NCBI GenBank assembly: GCA_030737875.1
Contig: CM060912.1
Coordinates: 464,570,310 to 464,634,309, forward strand
DNA from: Allium sativum
Lineage: Eukaryota > Streptophyta > Magnoliopsida > Asparagales > Amaryllidaceae
Direction of reading: 5' to 3'
Length of the DNA stretch: 64,000 nucleotides
In this document: positions 48,951 to 60,720 of the stretch, piece by piece
How the letters are laid out: each line of letters starts with the position of its first letter
Numbering within the stretch: the stretch's first letter is position 1
Program-made: the position numbers and the translations under genes
Notes under the pieces: model-generated
What the model saw: only the letters and a program-made list of their open reading frames with translations
Database searches by the model: none
Told to the model about the DNA's origin: nothing

Positions 48951-50960
48951 TTGAGATAGCGTTAATATATGTATGATATTCAAACATACTTAAGGTTTAT
49001 GCTACCATATTAAAAATAAATAAATATATTTTTAAGATCACGTTCATATAGTAAAAAAATGAACATATTTTTGATGTCGTGTCTATATATTGAAATAAGG
49101 TCCTTTTTATTTGAAAAGAATTAAACGTTTAAAAGACTTTAATTGTATATATGTTGGCTTTAATAAAATGATATAAAATAAAATATCATTTTTATTTTGT
49201 ATGATTGTTGAAATAAAAAGAATAAATTGTTGAATTATAAATTCTTTGACACGATTAATGAATGGACGATATATTTATATGCATGAAATGAATGGACGAT
49301 ATTTATATTTATAAAAGAATAAATAACGATATAGAATGGTTTGCAAAATTTATATATGCGAGAATTATTTGGAAAGTCCGAGTTTACTCTCATTCCAAAT
49401 AATGATACGACGTTCGAAGAGTTGAAGACGGTGATTGAAGACCGACGATCTTCACATCGAATGGGTGTGTTACTATTGAGACCCATGATGGGAGTAGCTA
49501 CCTTGAAGGGGCGACAGTAGTAGCCGTCCGGACGTAGTGTTGATTGCACGGGCTTGGCTTTCGCTCAAACCCAGAGCATAAGCGCGTAAATGGATTGTAT
49601 GTCTGACATTGTATTCCTTTATACTGTATTTGTTGATCTCTGCTAAACATATATCTGTTTGGTGTTTTACACCCTTCTCGGAGACATATGAGCTTAGAGG
49701 TTATATATTGGCAGAAATCAATGGTATAGTATGGACTGACAATGTGGCATGCTAAGATGCATTGATCAAGGCTTTTGTTGAAAAGCAGGCCTTGTGGTTG
49801 ATGATCAAAGCACGGCATGTTTAGGCATAGCTTTGTGTATAGCGTGACTTCGCGAGCCTCACACCCCGGTATGAGTCAAAAACGGGATATGGACCGTAGG
49901 GAGTGCACACGTTTCTTTCTAGCTAGAGTGGTGTCAGCGACCTGCCAGCCCTGACATTTTACTTATGTGGATGATGGATTTTGAGGCGCCTCGTTATTTT
50001 TATAGGCCGTTGGTGGTCATACTATAGGTCCAAAGGGACCGGGAAACGTGTGTTCAGGCATAACCAATCCACTGCCCATAGGCGGGGACCGGCCCTACCG
50101 CTTCCAAGGGTTCACTGCGGGGAATCCTGAGGCATTTGCTAGAGTGTCTCGAATCGGTGAGGATCTTGCCCCTAGCCTCGACTCATGATGGAATCCAAAT
50201 TTCCTATACTCCCTTGCGGTTTTGATTGTAGAACTAGTATTGGCGACATGCTATATGGTAACCATGCCGTCTAGGATTGATACTTATGATTCAAATCTTT
50301 TTATTAAAACATATACACACTAATAATAATAATAATAATATCGTTTTCACGTATCAAGCATCTTTTGACCATTATAAGGTAAAACCCTATCCTCTGGTGT
50401 GCGTTGCATTGTGTGATGGGACCTGGGTCTTATAATGGTTTCATTTTTCCAAAAAGACATTGCGTTATTTCTCGATTTACTTTAGTTTATGCACCGGCAA
50501 TCCATTGGAATAAAATCCGTTCCGCATTAGCGGCGTGGTCCTTGGATTTGTCTTATTAGTTATATTAGTTTAGAATTCTCACACCAGTCCCATGACTGAC
50601 TCGTAGTTTGTTTCACTTTGCAAACTCGGGTGCCCTCTTTTCCACACAGGCAGTCGAGTAGCTTTTTGCAGATATCTCTCTCTTTAGCAGGATCCTGGAT
50701 TGAAGCCTAAAGCTGTGTCCAGAGCTTAGATGTCTTCCGCTGTTTAATGTATTAAATCTGTTGTAATTTATCTTCCGCTGTAGTTTACTTTATTTGTACT
50801 CTGATATTCTGTACTCTGATTTTATATTATTGTAATGTAATAAAAGTCTGCTGTTGTTGTTCTAATGTTGTTGTATTCCCAAAGTTAACGTATGCGAGTT
50901 TTGAACGGTCTTGGTCGATTTTGCGATCGATTAGGTCCGGGCAAAATCCGTGTCGTTACA

Positions 50961-52852
50961 AAATAACCGTTGGTCGATCCGTTGATGAGAACAGAAAGCC
51001 AGCAGTTGGAGATCAGCCTCCAAATAATAACTATAAGGGGTCCTGGAAAGTCGAAAGTCTTCAAAACCTAAATGACTAAAAATCAATACATGCGATCTTA
51101 GGCCTTGTCCATATCCAGCTTAACGACCACATTAGAACCTCGGACCTTCCTATCTATCTGAGAAACCAAATCCTAAGCTAAAGGGACATTACCAGTGATA
51201 AAGCATCCTTTTACAAACCCAACCTAAAAGGAAGAAATAATATGCTCGAGAAACGGTGCTAGCCTAGAGGCTAGTACCTTAAAGATCACCTTATTAGAGA
51301 AATTGCACAAGCTGATAAGACGAAAATCCACACAAGAATGAGGATGTTCACATTTTGGGATGAGGACCAAATTGGTGGAGGTCCAAGCCACAGGGAGATC
51401 TCCACCAGGGAAGAAAAAATGAATAGCAAGACAAACGTCTGCCTGAATAATCAGTCGGACACTCCAAAAAAGACCTCATTGAAACCATCAGTCCCACTTG
51501 CACTATCCTTACTTAGAGAAAATACAAAACCACATATTTCCTACGAGGAAGGCGATGCAGCAAGATCAGAGATATCCGAAGGTAGAACCAATCTAGGAAT
51601 AAAGCTAGCAGGGTCCGTTCAAAGACCGTCATAGAGGAAGACCCAAGAAAGGATTGGAAATGGGGAAAACTAGTTTCTTTGACTTCACTAGGAGTGGAAG
51701 CCATAGAGAGATCATGGTGAGGACCTGACGAGTCGTGAGAAGATTATTCTTCTTACAGATAATAGAGTGAAAAAACATGGAGAAGGTATCACCTTCAACA
51801 ATCCACTTGATGCTCACCTTCTGGCGCAGATGGTCATGCTCAATACGAAGCTCCAACGAGAAGGCCAGTTGGGCAATCGCCCAAGCCTCCTTGTTAGCAG
51901 AAGAGGGTTCCTCATCAAAAGACGATTTTGCTAAGACAAGAGTTTATTCGGTTTCCCAAATGCGGTCGAAAATATTCTTGAAAATTAGAACGTTCCACGC
52001 CTTGAGGCAAGCCTTAACACATTTCAGCTTACGAGAAAACACAACACACGGAGAACAAAGAACAGGGGAGTTCGGGGAGTCTTCCACAACACTATGGAAT
52101 ATGTAGTGTAATCTATTCACATACTCTGTAACCTAAAAGAAGAAGGGCCAGAGAGGGAAATGGGAGAACAACGAAGAATCATAGGACCATATTTGGGAAG
52201 GTACGATGCAAATGGGAGACATAGAATGTGAAAGGAAGGTTGAACCTACCTTCCGATCTGAAAATTCTGTCAAGTCCAGAAAGAATTTGATTTGGCCCGT
52301 CTTGGTTGTTACACCAAGTAAAAGCCAAACCGACAAAAGAGACATCAGAAAGACCCGAACTAACGATGAAGGCATTGAAATCCGCTACCGCCAAACGGTT
52401 AATGGCATTGCCTCCCCGTTTCTCAGCTTGGTAGACGACAACATTGAAGTCGCCTCCTAAAATCGAACCCAAAAAACCCAAGTCGGATAGGGAGAGGATG
52501 TTGGACCAAAGAGCCAATCTCTCAATCCTATCGCACTTAGCGTAGACTTCCAAAAACAGGAAAGAAGAGGAGAAAGAAGGAATCGAACAGGATAACAAAA
52601 GTAGCTGATTGAAATCCAATATAGGGTGGACAACTATGTCTTTGGACCAAAGAATCCAAATCTTATCAGACACATTGGCTAAGGCACCACCAAAGGGAAG
52701 AGAGAAAACCGATTTGGTGATCTCCTCCGAACCCACAAAAGGTTACAAAAGCACCACCAGACAAATAGAATCTTCTTAACAATGTGCTTGAATCTAGTCA
52801 CTGATGCAACATAACATATACCATGAAAGTTCCAAAAAGGGAAATTTGCCAT
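50961..52852 (-). pseudogene. LINE ORF2 fragment: endonuclease and N-terminal reverse transcriptase
   Basis: On the minus strand an ATG at 52852-52850 starts MANFPFWNFHGICY..VTRFKHIVKK, the usual opening of a plant LINE endonuclease. After a frameshift, 52736-52179 gives GSEEITKSVF, LGGDFNVVV, FTWCNNQDG and LDRI, motifs of the APE-type endonuclease. At 51856-51629 LRQKVSIKWIVEGDTFSMFF is the linker before reverse transcriptase. From 51440 to 50966 the reverse transcriptase start is clear, with LIPKCEHPHS, FRLISLCNFSNKVIFKVLAS and KLDMDKA followed by a stop where tyrosine is expected. Several stops and shifts make it a pseudogene. It ends at the solo LTR and continues at 44322. Confidence 0.88.
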
Positions 52853-53453
52853 CTAGGAAACAAAGAAAATAAGCTGACTCACAGGAAAGAGGGAAAACAC
52901 GCCAATAGGGACACAAAACAGCTCAGATAAGATAAAGCATGTGTCAAGTAGATCTAACGATCTGCACAGACGCCGCTATAGAGCGTGTGCGAATGGTGCG
53001 GGGAGCCTCTCTCATTCTCTACGAAAGGAACGGATCAGGGCAGAAGAAAGGATAATCGAAGAGGGAATCAACACTTTATAGGTTTCAGGGGACCCAAAAG
53101 ATACCCATAAATAGGCGGATTAGTGGTCTGTTGAAAGGCTCGCAATTCCTGTATAAATAGGCAGCGTGTTGCCAGAAAAAGTGAGGAGAAATATATGAAG
53201 CTATTATTCATTTTTATTGTTAGCTTGTAGTACTTTTCCTTTCAGCAAAATTCCTTTCGGTTCTTATCAACTTATAGTTTCTTTCCTACAATTTTACTTT
53301 CCAGTTCATAGATTAGATTGCTATTAAATTTTCTTAATTCTTGCAATTATTCCCTTTTCAGTATTATATTTCCTTTAATTCCTGTAATTTAGTCAAGTAA
53401 TTCTCATAATTGTTGATTCTTGAATTTTTAGCTTCAGGCTATTTTGATTACAA
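52853..53453. other. Unassigned stretch, possible LTR fragment with TATA box
   Basis: The part near the LINE may be its 5' UTR or the end of its ORF1, but no domain is readable. On the plus strand CTGTATAAATAGGC at 53150-53163 is a strong TATA box in a context typical of LTR promoters, followed by T-rich sequence. The CACTA element begins at 53454, so a fragment cut by CACTA is plausible. No gene is seen. Confidence 0.3.
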
Positions 53454-53740
53454 CACTACAAGAGACACATCAAAGGTTTCCAACGACCTCTAATGCCTCC
53501 AACGACAATTTTCCAACGGCTACCAACTTTGTAACTAGGTCACATGAATTTCACGTTGGACCAGTAAGCCGTTGGAAACCGTTGATGGCCGATGATTCCA
53601 ACATTATAACTAGGTCATTTGAATTTCACGTTGGACTAGTAAGCCGTTGGAAGCCATAGATGGCCGACGAAAAAGCCGTAGGAAACTGTTGATTACCATT
53701 GAAATATAAGGACCCATAAGCCGTTGGATGCCATTGAAAA
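53454..53740. repeat. CACTA terminal and subterminal repeats
   Basis: After the 5-bp CACTA terminus come copies in both orientations of CCGTTGGAA or TTCCAACGG-like motifs, at about 53480, 53510, 53570, 53645, 53675 and 53712. A 70-bp unit around ACTAGGTCACATGAATTTCA also occurs twice. In En/Spm such subterminal motifs are binding sites for the TNPA protein. Here the identification rests on position and repetition. Confidence 0.75.
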
Positions 53741-54129
53741 TCTGGGTATTACTGATTTCAGATTACTTACTTCCAGCCATCCACAATCTCATATTCATCA
53801 AAACAGTTCCATTTCAAGCATATACATCACAGTCAAAATCACATATATACCCAAACATAATATTATACCAAAATCAGACACAAAACATGCAAGACACATA
53901 ACATAAACTAATATTTACAAAATACATCAACTACACATCATCAACGCAACATATATGTAAATACATCCCAACGTTATCAGCCCAACGTCAAAATAAACAG
54001 TCATCCAACACCATGTCCGAACCGTCTTCACCAACACAACATCAATACATACAAACAATCATAATCCTCACCCACTCTCAGAGCGTTTGTGTACATATAT
54101 ATAACATCAAAACAAACTAACCTCAACTC

Positions 54130-55676
54130 AATCTCACCCGGAGCCACCAGACGATCAAGGAAACATACCGTATTGGGTAATAAACTAAACAAGATGCTGG
54201 TTAAGCTGCTCCATCCGATATCCGTGGCGGCGATCACGCTTATTAAGCTCTGCGATCTAAGCTCATAGCTGTGCGATCTCCTCCTTGTCCTGAGCCCTCT
54301 GGTACGACTGCTGAGATGTCCTAACATGTGAATAATTTTTTATTTTCAGTATTTCACAATAGCAATTCAAGTAAATTTCAGTTTCTATTATAAATTTTAG
54401 TTTCTATTACCATTTGGTTCCCAAAACCATAGCGTCTGTTTTGGGTTGGTGGATCCGTAACACCCTCAAAAATAAAATCCTATTCCTCGGCAGTCAACTC
54501 GGTCTTTCCAGCCTCCTCAAGCATCCATGCCCTTTGTTGTTGAAATTTATCCTGTCAAACAAAATACAATTGAATTTAGATAACAATATTTTAATTAAAT
54601 TATAACTTTAAGTTAACTATGTTATACTTATATATGCATCACATGATTTGGCATCGTGGTCCTTAGAGTAGTAATCTAAGCTTGCGTCGTCGATCTGACT
54701 CATTGCATGTGTGTGCGCAAGAACATCCCAGGACGACACAGGAATACCACTCTTTCTCTCCTGAAATATGCGTATATGTAAATTAGAACTTAAACTTAAA
54801 TCAACTAACTAATTTTAACAAATTAGAACTTAAAATCTTTAACTGTGTAATTAATAAATATACCAGGTCCTCGCGATGCTATTGGACCGACTTGGAACCA
54901 TCGCGATGTGTAACGAGGTTCTTGCTCCTATTTGCCACATTTCTCGTAGACTCGCCTATAAATTTAAATTAAAAAACATTTTTTATTCTAATTTAAATAG
55001 TAATTGAGTAGAACAACTTAAAGTAAATATGCAGTAAATTTAACTGAAACTACTTGTTATTCCACCAAGTATGAAAATCATTCCACACCTTAGTGCTAAT
55101 CCAACTCGTTTTTTCCAACTAATTTTATGTCATTTAGTGTTTCTCTGTAATTTTTAGCAACTTTATTGTTACAATTGCGTTGGATGAGCGAAATATCCAT
55201 CTCTTGGAGATCCACCAAGCGCTGCATTTTTTAAAAATAGCATAAACATGAACTGATCAAAAAGGAGCATTACTACTTAATGTAATAATTGATATGTCAC
55301 ACGTACTAGAAAATCCTACCAAATAATCACCTTAACATTGTCTGGTACCAACGTCCACTTAGGTCAACCTGACGTCATGCGACTCATGTAAGCCTGTTTC
55401 GATATCCCCAAGACAATATTGGAGGGATCTAACTCAAAACCACTGTATTAAACCAAAAAACATTTAATATTTCATGGCTACTATATATATATATTTATAA
55501 TATATTGTACAGAAATGAAATTTATACTTAAAACTTAATACTTACCCTCTATTGGCTTTTGGTTTAAGCCACACCGCAAGACGTGATATCTACTGCGATG
55601 GACCACCGCCATCGCCACTTACTAGAGGATGAGAAGCAGAAGGAGATCCAAAAGTTGTATATCTTTGTGACGTCAT
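54130..55676 (-). pseudogene. TNP1/TNPA-like gene (Transposase_24 type), decayed
   Basis: Minus-strand pieces in changing frames resemble the second gene of plant CACTA elements. From 55676: MTSQRYTTFGSP and a glycine-rich stretch with an in-frame stop. Near 55400: GFELDPSNIVLG. Near 55100: WISTKVWNDFHTWWNN. Near 54930: RNVANRSKNLVTHRDGSKS. Near 54740: ERKSGIPVSSWDVLAHTHAM. Near 54420: RRYGFGNQ. Near 54250: a coiled-coil-like tail with RDRRHGYRMEQLN and an in-frame stop before it. Gaps between pieces fit introns. It lies 175 bp downstream of the TNP2 stop. In En/Spm the equivalent protein binds subterminal repeats. Stops indicate loss of function. Confidence 0.7.
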
Positions 55677-55851
55677 ACCTGTTACAGGCAAACATTATAA
55701 CATAACGTAAAAGGACTATGTAAAACAAATAGTATGACATAACATAAGAAGACTATGTGATACTTATCATATTAGCATAACATATCAATTTAATGAATAT
55801 AGCGTAATGTTAAAAAATATAAAATTACCTTTTTAAAATGAGGATTATTGA

Positions 55852-58119
55852 TTAGTCCTCGTCACTTTCGGATTCTGACTCTATTTCCTCCTCTATATAT
55901 GGTTCAGCTGTAGTTTCAAATGCTTCAATTAATGAATTTGATTCATCGTTTAGAGGTCCAAAATCTGTTGATCATCAGTTATTATTATTCCTCTATTTCC
56001 CTCAACATTTGCTTGATAAGCTTGTTTGTTGGGAACATTTTGTCCGTCAAACATAAACCTTGCCTTTGTTTTAAAAAAAACTGACCAATATATTTTGTCT
56101 CTTCTTAGAGATGGATAAGGAGCGTAATATACTTGAAGAGCTTATTTGGAAAGTACAAAAGGATAATACTTATAATAAAGCAAAGTATGTTTTATTTCTA
56201 TAAGGTTATATTTTGGGCGCACGTTGATTGCAAAACTTGAAACGTTGTTGAACCAGTTACATTTAAATGAAAATACTTCTTCTAGGTCGTGTGAAATATG
56301 TCAATTGCAAAATCTGGGTTAGTATGCCATAAAAAACGTTTATATGGCCTTTTGGATCATCACTACCTTTAACAAATACACCGGTATTGTTAGTTAATTT
56401 TTCAGCACCATATTCTTTAGTATTAAATTTATATCCATTGACAAATAATACTGGATATGTCTTGACTTTCCTTTTTGGTCCCATAGCTAAATGTTTCAAT
56501 CCTTCATCTACAACACAATTTGTTGTATCAAAAACGTAATTAGTAAACCAAGTAGAGAATTTTTTTTAATCGTAATTTGGATGTTGTGATTAGTAAATGC
56601 TGCATAAGACAAATGTTAGATTATGATTAAGATACACATGTATATATGATATAAGTTTAATACCTAATGAACGGTGCAACTTCAGCGCAGTTGAGAAGAA
56701 TATATGTGTGTGTTATATGATGATCTCTATCACCAGCCATGCTTCCACACATTTACCGGAAGGCAGACCATGTTTTTTATAAATAGATAAAGTCACTTGA
56801 CAACCATCTTGATCAATGCCTTCGTCATTACGCGTAGTACTTTCAAATGATATGTTCACTTGGTCACTAAAATAATAAGAGAGAAAAAACAAAGCTTCAT
56901 CTTTGATGTATGATTTGAAAACTGAAACTTCAACTCGAGCTTTCTTATACAATTTAAATACCTATTTAGAATTAGTTTAAATTATTTTCTTATACATTTC
57001 ATAAACCAATATTTAATTAACTAAATATTAATGTACCTTTCAATTGGAATCATCTATCAATATTGCACAGGCTCTCGAAGACGTGCTTCTGATGGAAGAT
57101 GAATAGGTAAATGCTCCATAACATTGAAAAAACTTGAAGGAAATATTTTTTCTAGTTTACAGAGCAATATAGGGATTTCTTCCTCTATTTTACGTAGATG
57201 ATCAATTTTTAATGTAGTAGAACAAAGCTCTTTATAAAACAAACTAATTTCTGTTACAACAGTCCTAACTTTTACGGGAAACAATTTTTTGAAAGTGACG
57301 AGAAACAAATTTTCCATCATAACATGACAGTCATGACTTTTCATCCCGCTAAATTTATTGTTATTATAGTCTACACATCTAAGTAGAATAGAAGATATAC
57401 CATCTAGGAATCTTAATCCTTCCACCCACTTTAAAAGTATTTTAACTTGACATTTGTCTAGTTCATAGCACACTTTTCGGGTTTTTTTTGTCATTTGGCA
57501 TTATATGAAGCCCAGGGCGATTACATCGATATCACGTCTTGATTTCAAATCATCTTTCGTCTTCCCTATGACATTCAAAATTGTATTAAACTCATTGTCA
57601 AACATGTTTTTCTTATTATGCATCATGTCAATATTATGACGACTCAGGATATTTTTTAAATAAGGCAACTACCAAAATATGCTTTGTTTGCTCCAATTAT
57701 GAATTAATGATTTACCTTGAATTTCAATCTGTTCTCCGGTTTCATGTATCGTTGGATAATCCTTCACAAGTTCATAAATATCTTCACTTGAACAAACCGT
57801 AGGTGGTCTCAAAGTTTCATGCCTATTAGCTGTAAAAAAAATATTATCTCTTCTAAAAGGACTATTAATATGAAGAAAACATCGATGACAGTCAAACCAT
57901 GAAATTTTCTTTCCATGAGGTAAAGAAAATGCTCTTGTTTCTTCCATGAAGTAAGGACAAGCTAGATGACCAGCCATACTCCAACCTGAAAGCATTGCAT
58001 ACGCAGGAATATCACTAATAGTCCACAATAAAGAAGCATACACACGAAAGTTTTTTTTATTAAATACCATATGTTTCTACTCCCTCGTACCATAATTTTT
58101 TTTAATTCTTCAATCAAAT
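55852..58119 (-). pseudogene. TNP2-like CACTA transposase, 5' truncated and decayed
   Basis: The minus strand starts at the LTR junction with LIEELKKIMVRG in a shifted frame, then FRVYASLLWTISDIPAYAM, LSGWSMAGHLACPY and WFDCHRCFL (58070-57669), diagnostic of the TNP2 transposase core. At 57494-57057 MKSHDCHVMMENL and FFNVMEHLPIHLPSEARL match the DUF4218 region. At 56499-56263 FVNGYKFNTKEYGAEK and FYGILTQILQLTYF match DUF4216. Around 56150-56050 ALQVYYAPYPSLRRDK matches the C-terminal region. The frame ends with an acidic EEEIESESESDED tail and a stop at 55852-55854. Frameshifts, stops and the missing N-terminal half show that it is inactive. Confidence 0.88.
58115..58119. other. Probable target site CAAAT at LTR junction in TNP2
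   Basis: CAAAT precedes the TGTAATGATCC terminus at 58120 and is probably one copy of a 5-bp duplication. The partner would lie right of the window. Confidence 0.45.
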
Positions 58120-60179
58120 TGTAATGATCCAGCTTTCGAACACATCAGGAGTCATGTCATTATTTAATAATAAGAATGGATAAATGATAGAACTAAAGAA
58201 AATATTAGAATCTCACAGCGGAACTTGAAAAAAAATATAATATCACATAATATATTATATATCGGAGTTATAATACATCAAAATACAATACATCAGACAC
58301 ATGGATTTAAGCCTATTACAACTTATCAAGCTTCATAATTATACATGGATATTGTTTCTGATATTCTTGATAAACTGACTTGCAAACATCATCGATATAA
58401 AGACTAACTTGCGGAACCTCTCCATCTAGTTATTCGAAAAGTTATATCCAACACCTAGTTCACTTGTCTACTCATAACAAGTGTTATGATTACCCAAGAA
58501 TTTAAGGAAAACACAGAAAAATAAACTCCGGATCAGTCAGGGGAATGGTATGAGTAAACGATTTTAAAACAAGTAAAGAATTAAAAAAAACATATCTCAT
58601 AAAACCATGACTTAAGTACATAATGGGTTTTTACCTTACGAGAAACAAATTAGTTTGTATATTCAAATCAAATATTATGATAATGTCTAGGGTTTCTACA
58701 AATAATTTAGAATCTAGAAGAATGCTTGCATCTCACATTCTACTACATAGTATACAAACAAAACCGCTTGGCGCTTATGGATAATGGATTTCCAACTATG
58801 ATAAGGTATAGAACCACCTTCCGATAGTGTATATGTAGAGAGGAATGCACTGGGTTCAACAATAACATCTTACAATCCGACCACACATGACCCACCACTC
58901 ATTTTTCTTGAGTGTATCGAATATATAGTCAGCTTACGGCTGCAGCCACCGTAGTCCGCGGAGATACAGAAAATGAAAGAAAAAAACAAAATGAATATTC
59001 TGTAGATGGTGACAATATTCCGTAAATAGGAGCCACTCACTTAGCAATGCTGCCTGCCAGATTTTTTGTCATTTCCTGGTTGTGAAGCTTGAGGCTATAC
59101 CTACCTTTAGACATATCAGATTTTTATTTCTTTTGAATGCTACATCGTCAAAATCTGCCAATCACTAATTGATTTCCCCAAAAATATATTACGGGTATAA
59201 AGCTAAGAGAAATGAATTCCTCCTACACCAACATAAATACGTTTGAAGAGATCAATATCCGTGATTAGTTGGATATACTATGTCAGAAAGTCATCCATAC
59301 AAGTCGTTTTGGGATTGGATAAACCGAAGGCACTATTTTACAAATCCATCTTAGGTAATTTATACCTAGGATTAACAGAACAACCCTTGCAAAACTCCGT
59401 CTTCAATTGTCTTCTATAATCTCTAACTCATAACGATAGAATCGAAGTGGAATATATATTCTGGACTCCTCAAAACAATCAGCGCGTTAACTTCTTTTGG
59501 GGTCAAGTGATACTTAAAGGAAAACAAATTTATTATATTGCAATTCTGATATTGTATTTATTTGTCGTTAATTTGATTTTATAATTCATTACCTGATTAT
59601 AAATAATTATCGACTTGAGTCGATATAATTCAACAATAATTCAGCACTTATTCAAAACATTTGAATTTATCAAAATACAGTAATACAGACCGTCAACCAC
59701 TTTCCCATGGTCATATCTTGGAATTGCTTGTAATTCAATAAATTAGATTTGAATCAAATAAATAGCCTTGAGAACATTCGAATACATCTTCTTCCTTTAT
59801 TATTTAAATTATTCAAAATGAATAATTTAGTATTTACTTAAATTACGACCTTGATTAATAGATTATATACGAACGTTTAACTTTACATTTAATTTGACGA
59901 CTTCTATTTTACTATTTCATTTTTTCAAATTGAATACAAAAATATCATCTTATATATATATAGATAGATGTATATATACACATCATATATGTATATATTT
60001 ATTATAATTTATTTTAAGCAAGCAAGTAATTTAAGTTATATAAACTTTGGAAATTTTTTTGAACAACTCATTAGTTTTATTAACATGAATAACCTTATTT
60101 CCGTACTTTTCTTTGATTCTATAGTTTCTTCTCTTTATTTTCCTTTTTATTTTTCTTTCTTAAATTTTCTATTTAAATT

Positions 60180-60720
60180 TTGCTGGCCCAAGAACGGCCA
60201 AATCCTTTAGCATGTTCCCTTTTTCCTTCTTTATTTTCTATTTTATTTTTGTTTTCTTTCTATGGCCCAACAAGCCCAATAATCCATGCAAGTCTCCCAT
60301 TTCCAGGAAATACTACCAAGTCATGCAAAACAATACCAAACAAAAACTAGTGCTACCTAATGCCTTCATCTCTCCATCTTCATACGGACGAGCCCAATTT
60401 CATCTTTTTTTTATGATGTTCCAATCCGACCTCTATTTTGAAATTATCTTGCTTCAATCAACACGCAGATGTCAGCCCCCCTTTTATTTTCGTATGTTTG
60501 GATCAATTTGTTTCCGATCCATCTTCTCCTCGGGGTTTTTTATTATTTTATTACTACCTGTCTTCTTCTCCCCAGGTCCAAGCCACACAAACAACTTTCT
60601 TGCAACTATACTGGGCAAATACTGTTTCATTCTATAAGACATGTGACTACAAAATTTATGCCACCTGCTGTAAACAATTTCCCCCTCATCATGCTTACAC
60701 CTGATGCACATAGCTAGGCT
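60180..60720. other. Less AT-rich block inside the LTR with chance open frames
   Basis: Several overlapping frames (60212-60637, 60438-60704, 60469-60717 and one opposite) are open because of low stop density. They encode phenylalanine- or proline-rich sequence with no recognisable domain. GGCCCA motifs at about 60184, 60264 and 60275 are common in plant promoters. I see no convincing gene. Confidence 0.3.

Larger units (their letters stand above)
44323..50960 (+). mobile_element. Solo LTR, 6.6 kb, related to the outer LTR family
   Basis: It begins TGTAACAACCCGCAAAAATC and ends GTGTCGTTACA, with AAATA duplications on both sides. No primer site or internal region follows, so the element was reduced to one LTR by intra-element recombination. 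The beginning and the last 1.3 kb resemble the outer LTR, while the middle is largely different. Contents: TATA box near 45224, an open frame at 45311-45616, AT-rich tandem repeats at 47030-47330 and 48640-48950, and a twin hairpin at 47891-48110. Confidence 0.9.
53454..58119 (-). mobile_element. CACTA (En/Spm-type) DNA transposon, 5' part cut off
   Basis: The right-reading end is the terminal repeat CACTACAAGAGACACATCAA at 53454, followed by subterminal repeats. Two decayed genes, TNP2-like and TNP1-like, read on the minus strand, so 53454 is the element's 3' end. The other terminal repeat is not in the window: at 58120 an LTR begins inside the TNP2 sequence. The 3-bp target duplication cannot be tested because the other end is missing. 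Confidence 0.88.

Noticed and set aside
60212..60717. Cluster of overlapping open frames as a possible host gene
   Set aside because: The frames overlap in several phases, are phenylalanine-rich by composition, contain no domain and lie inside an LTR.
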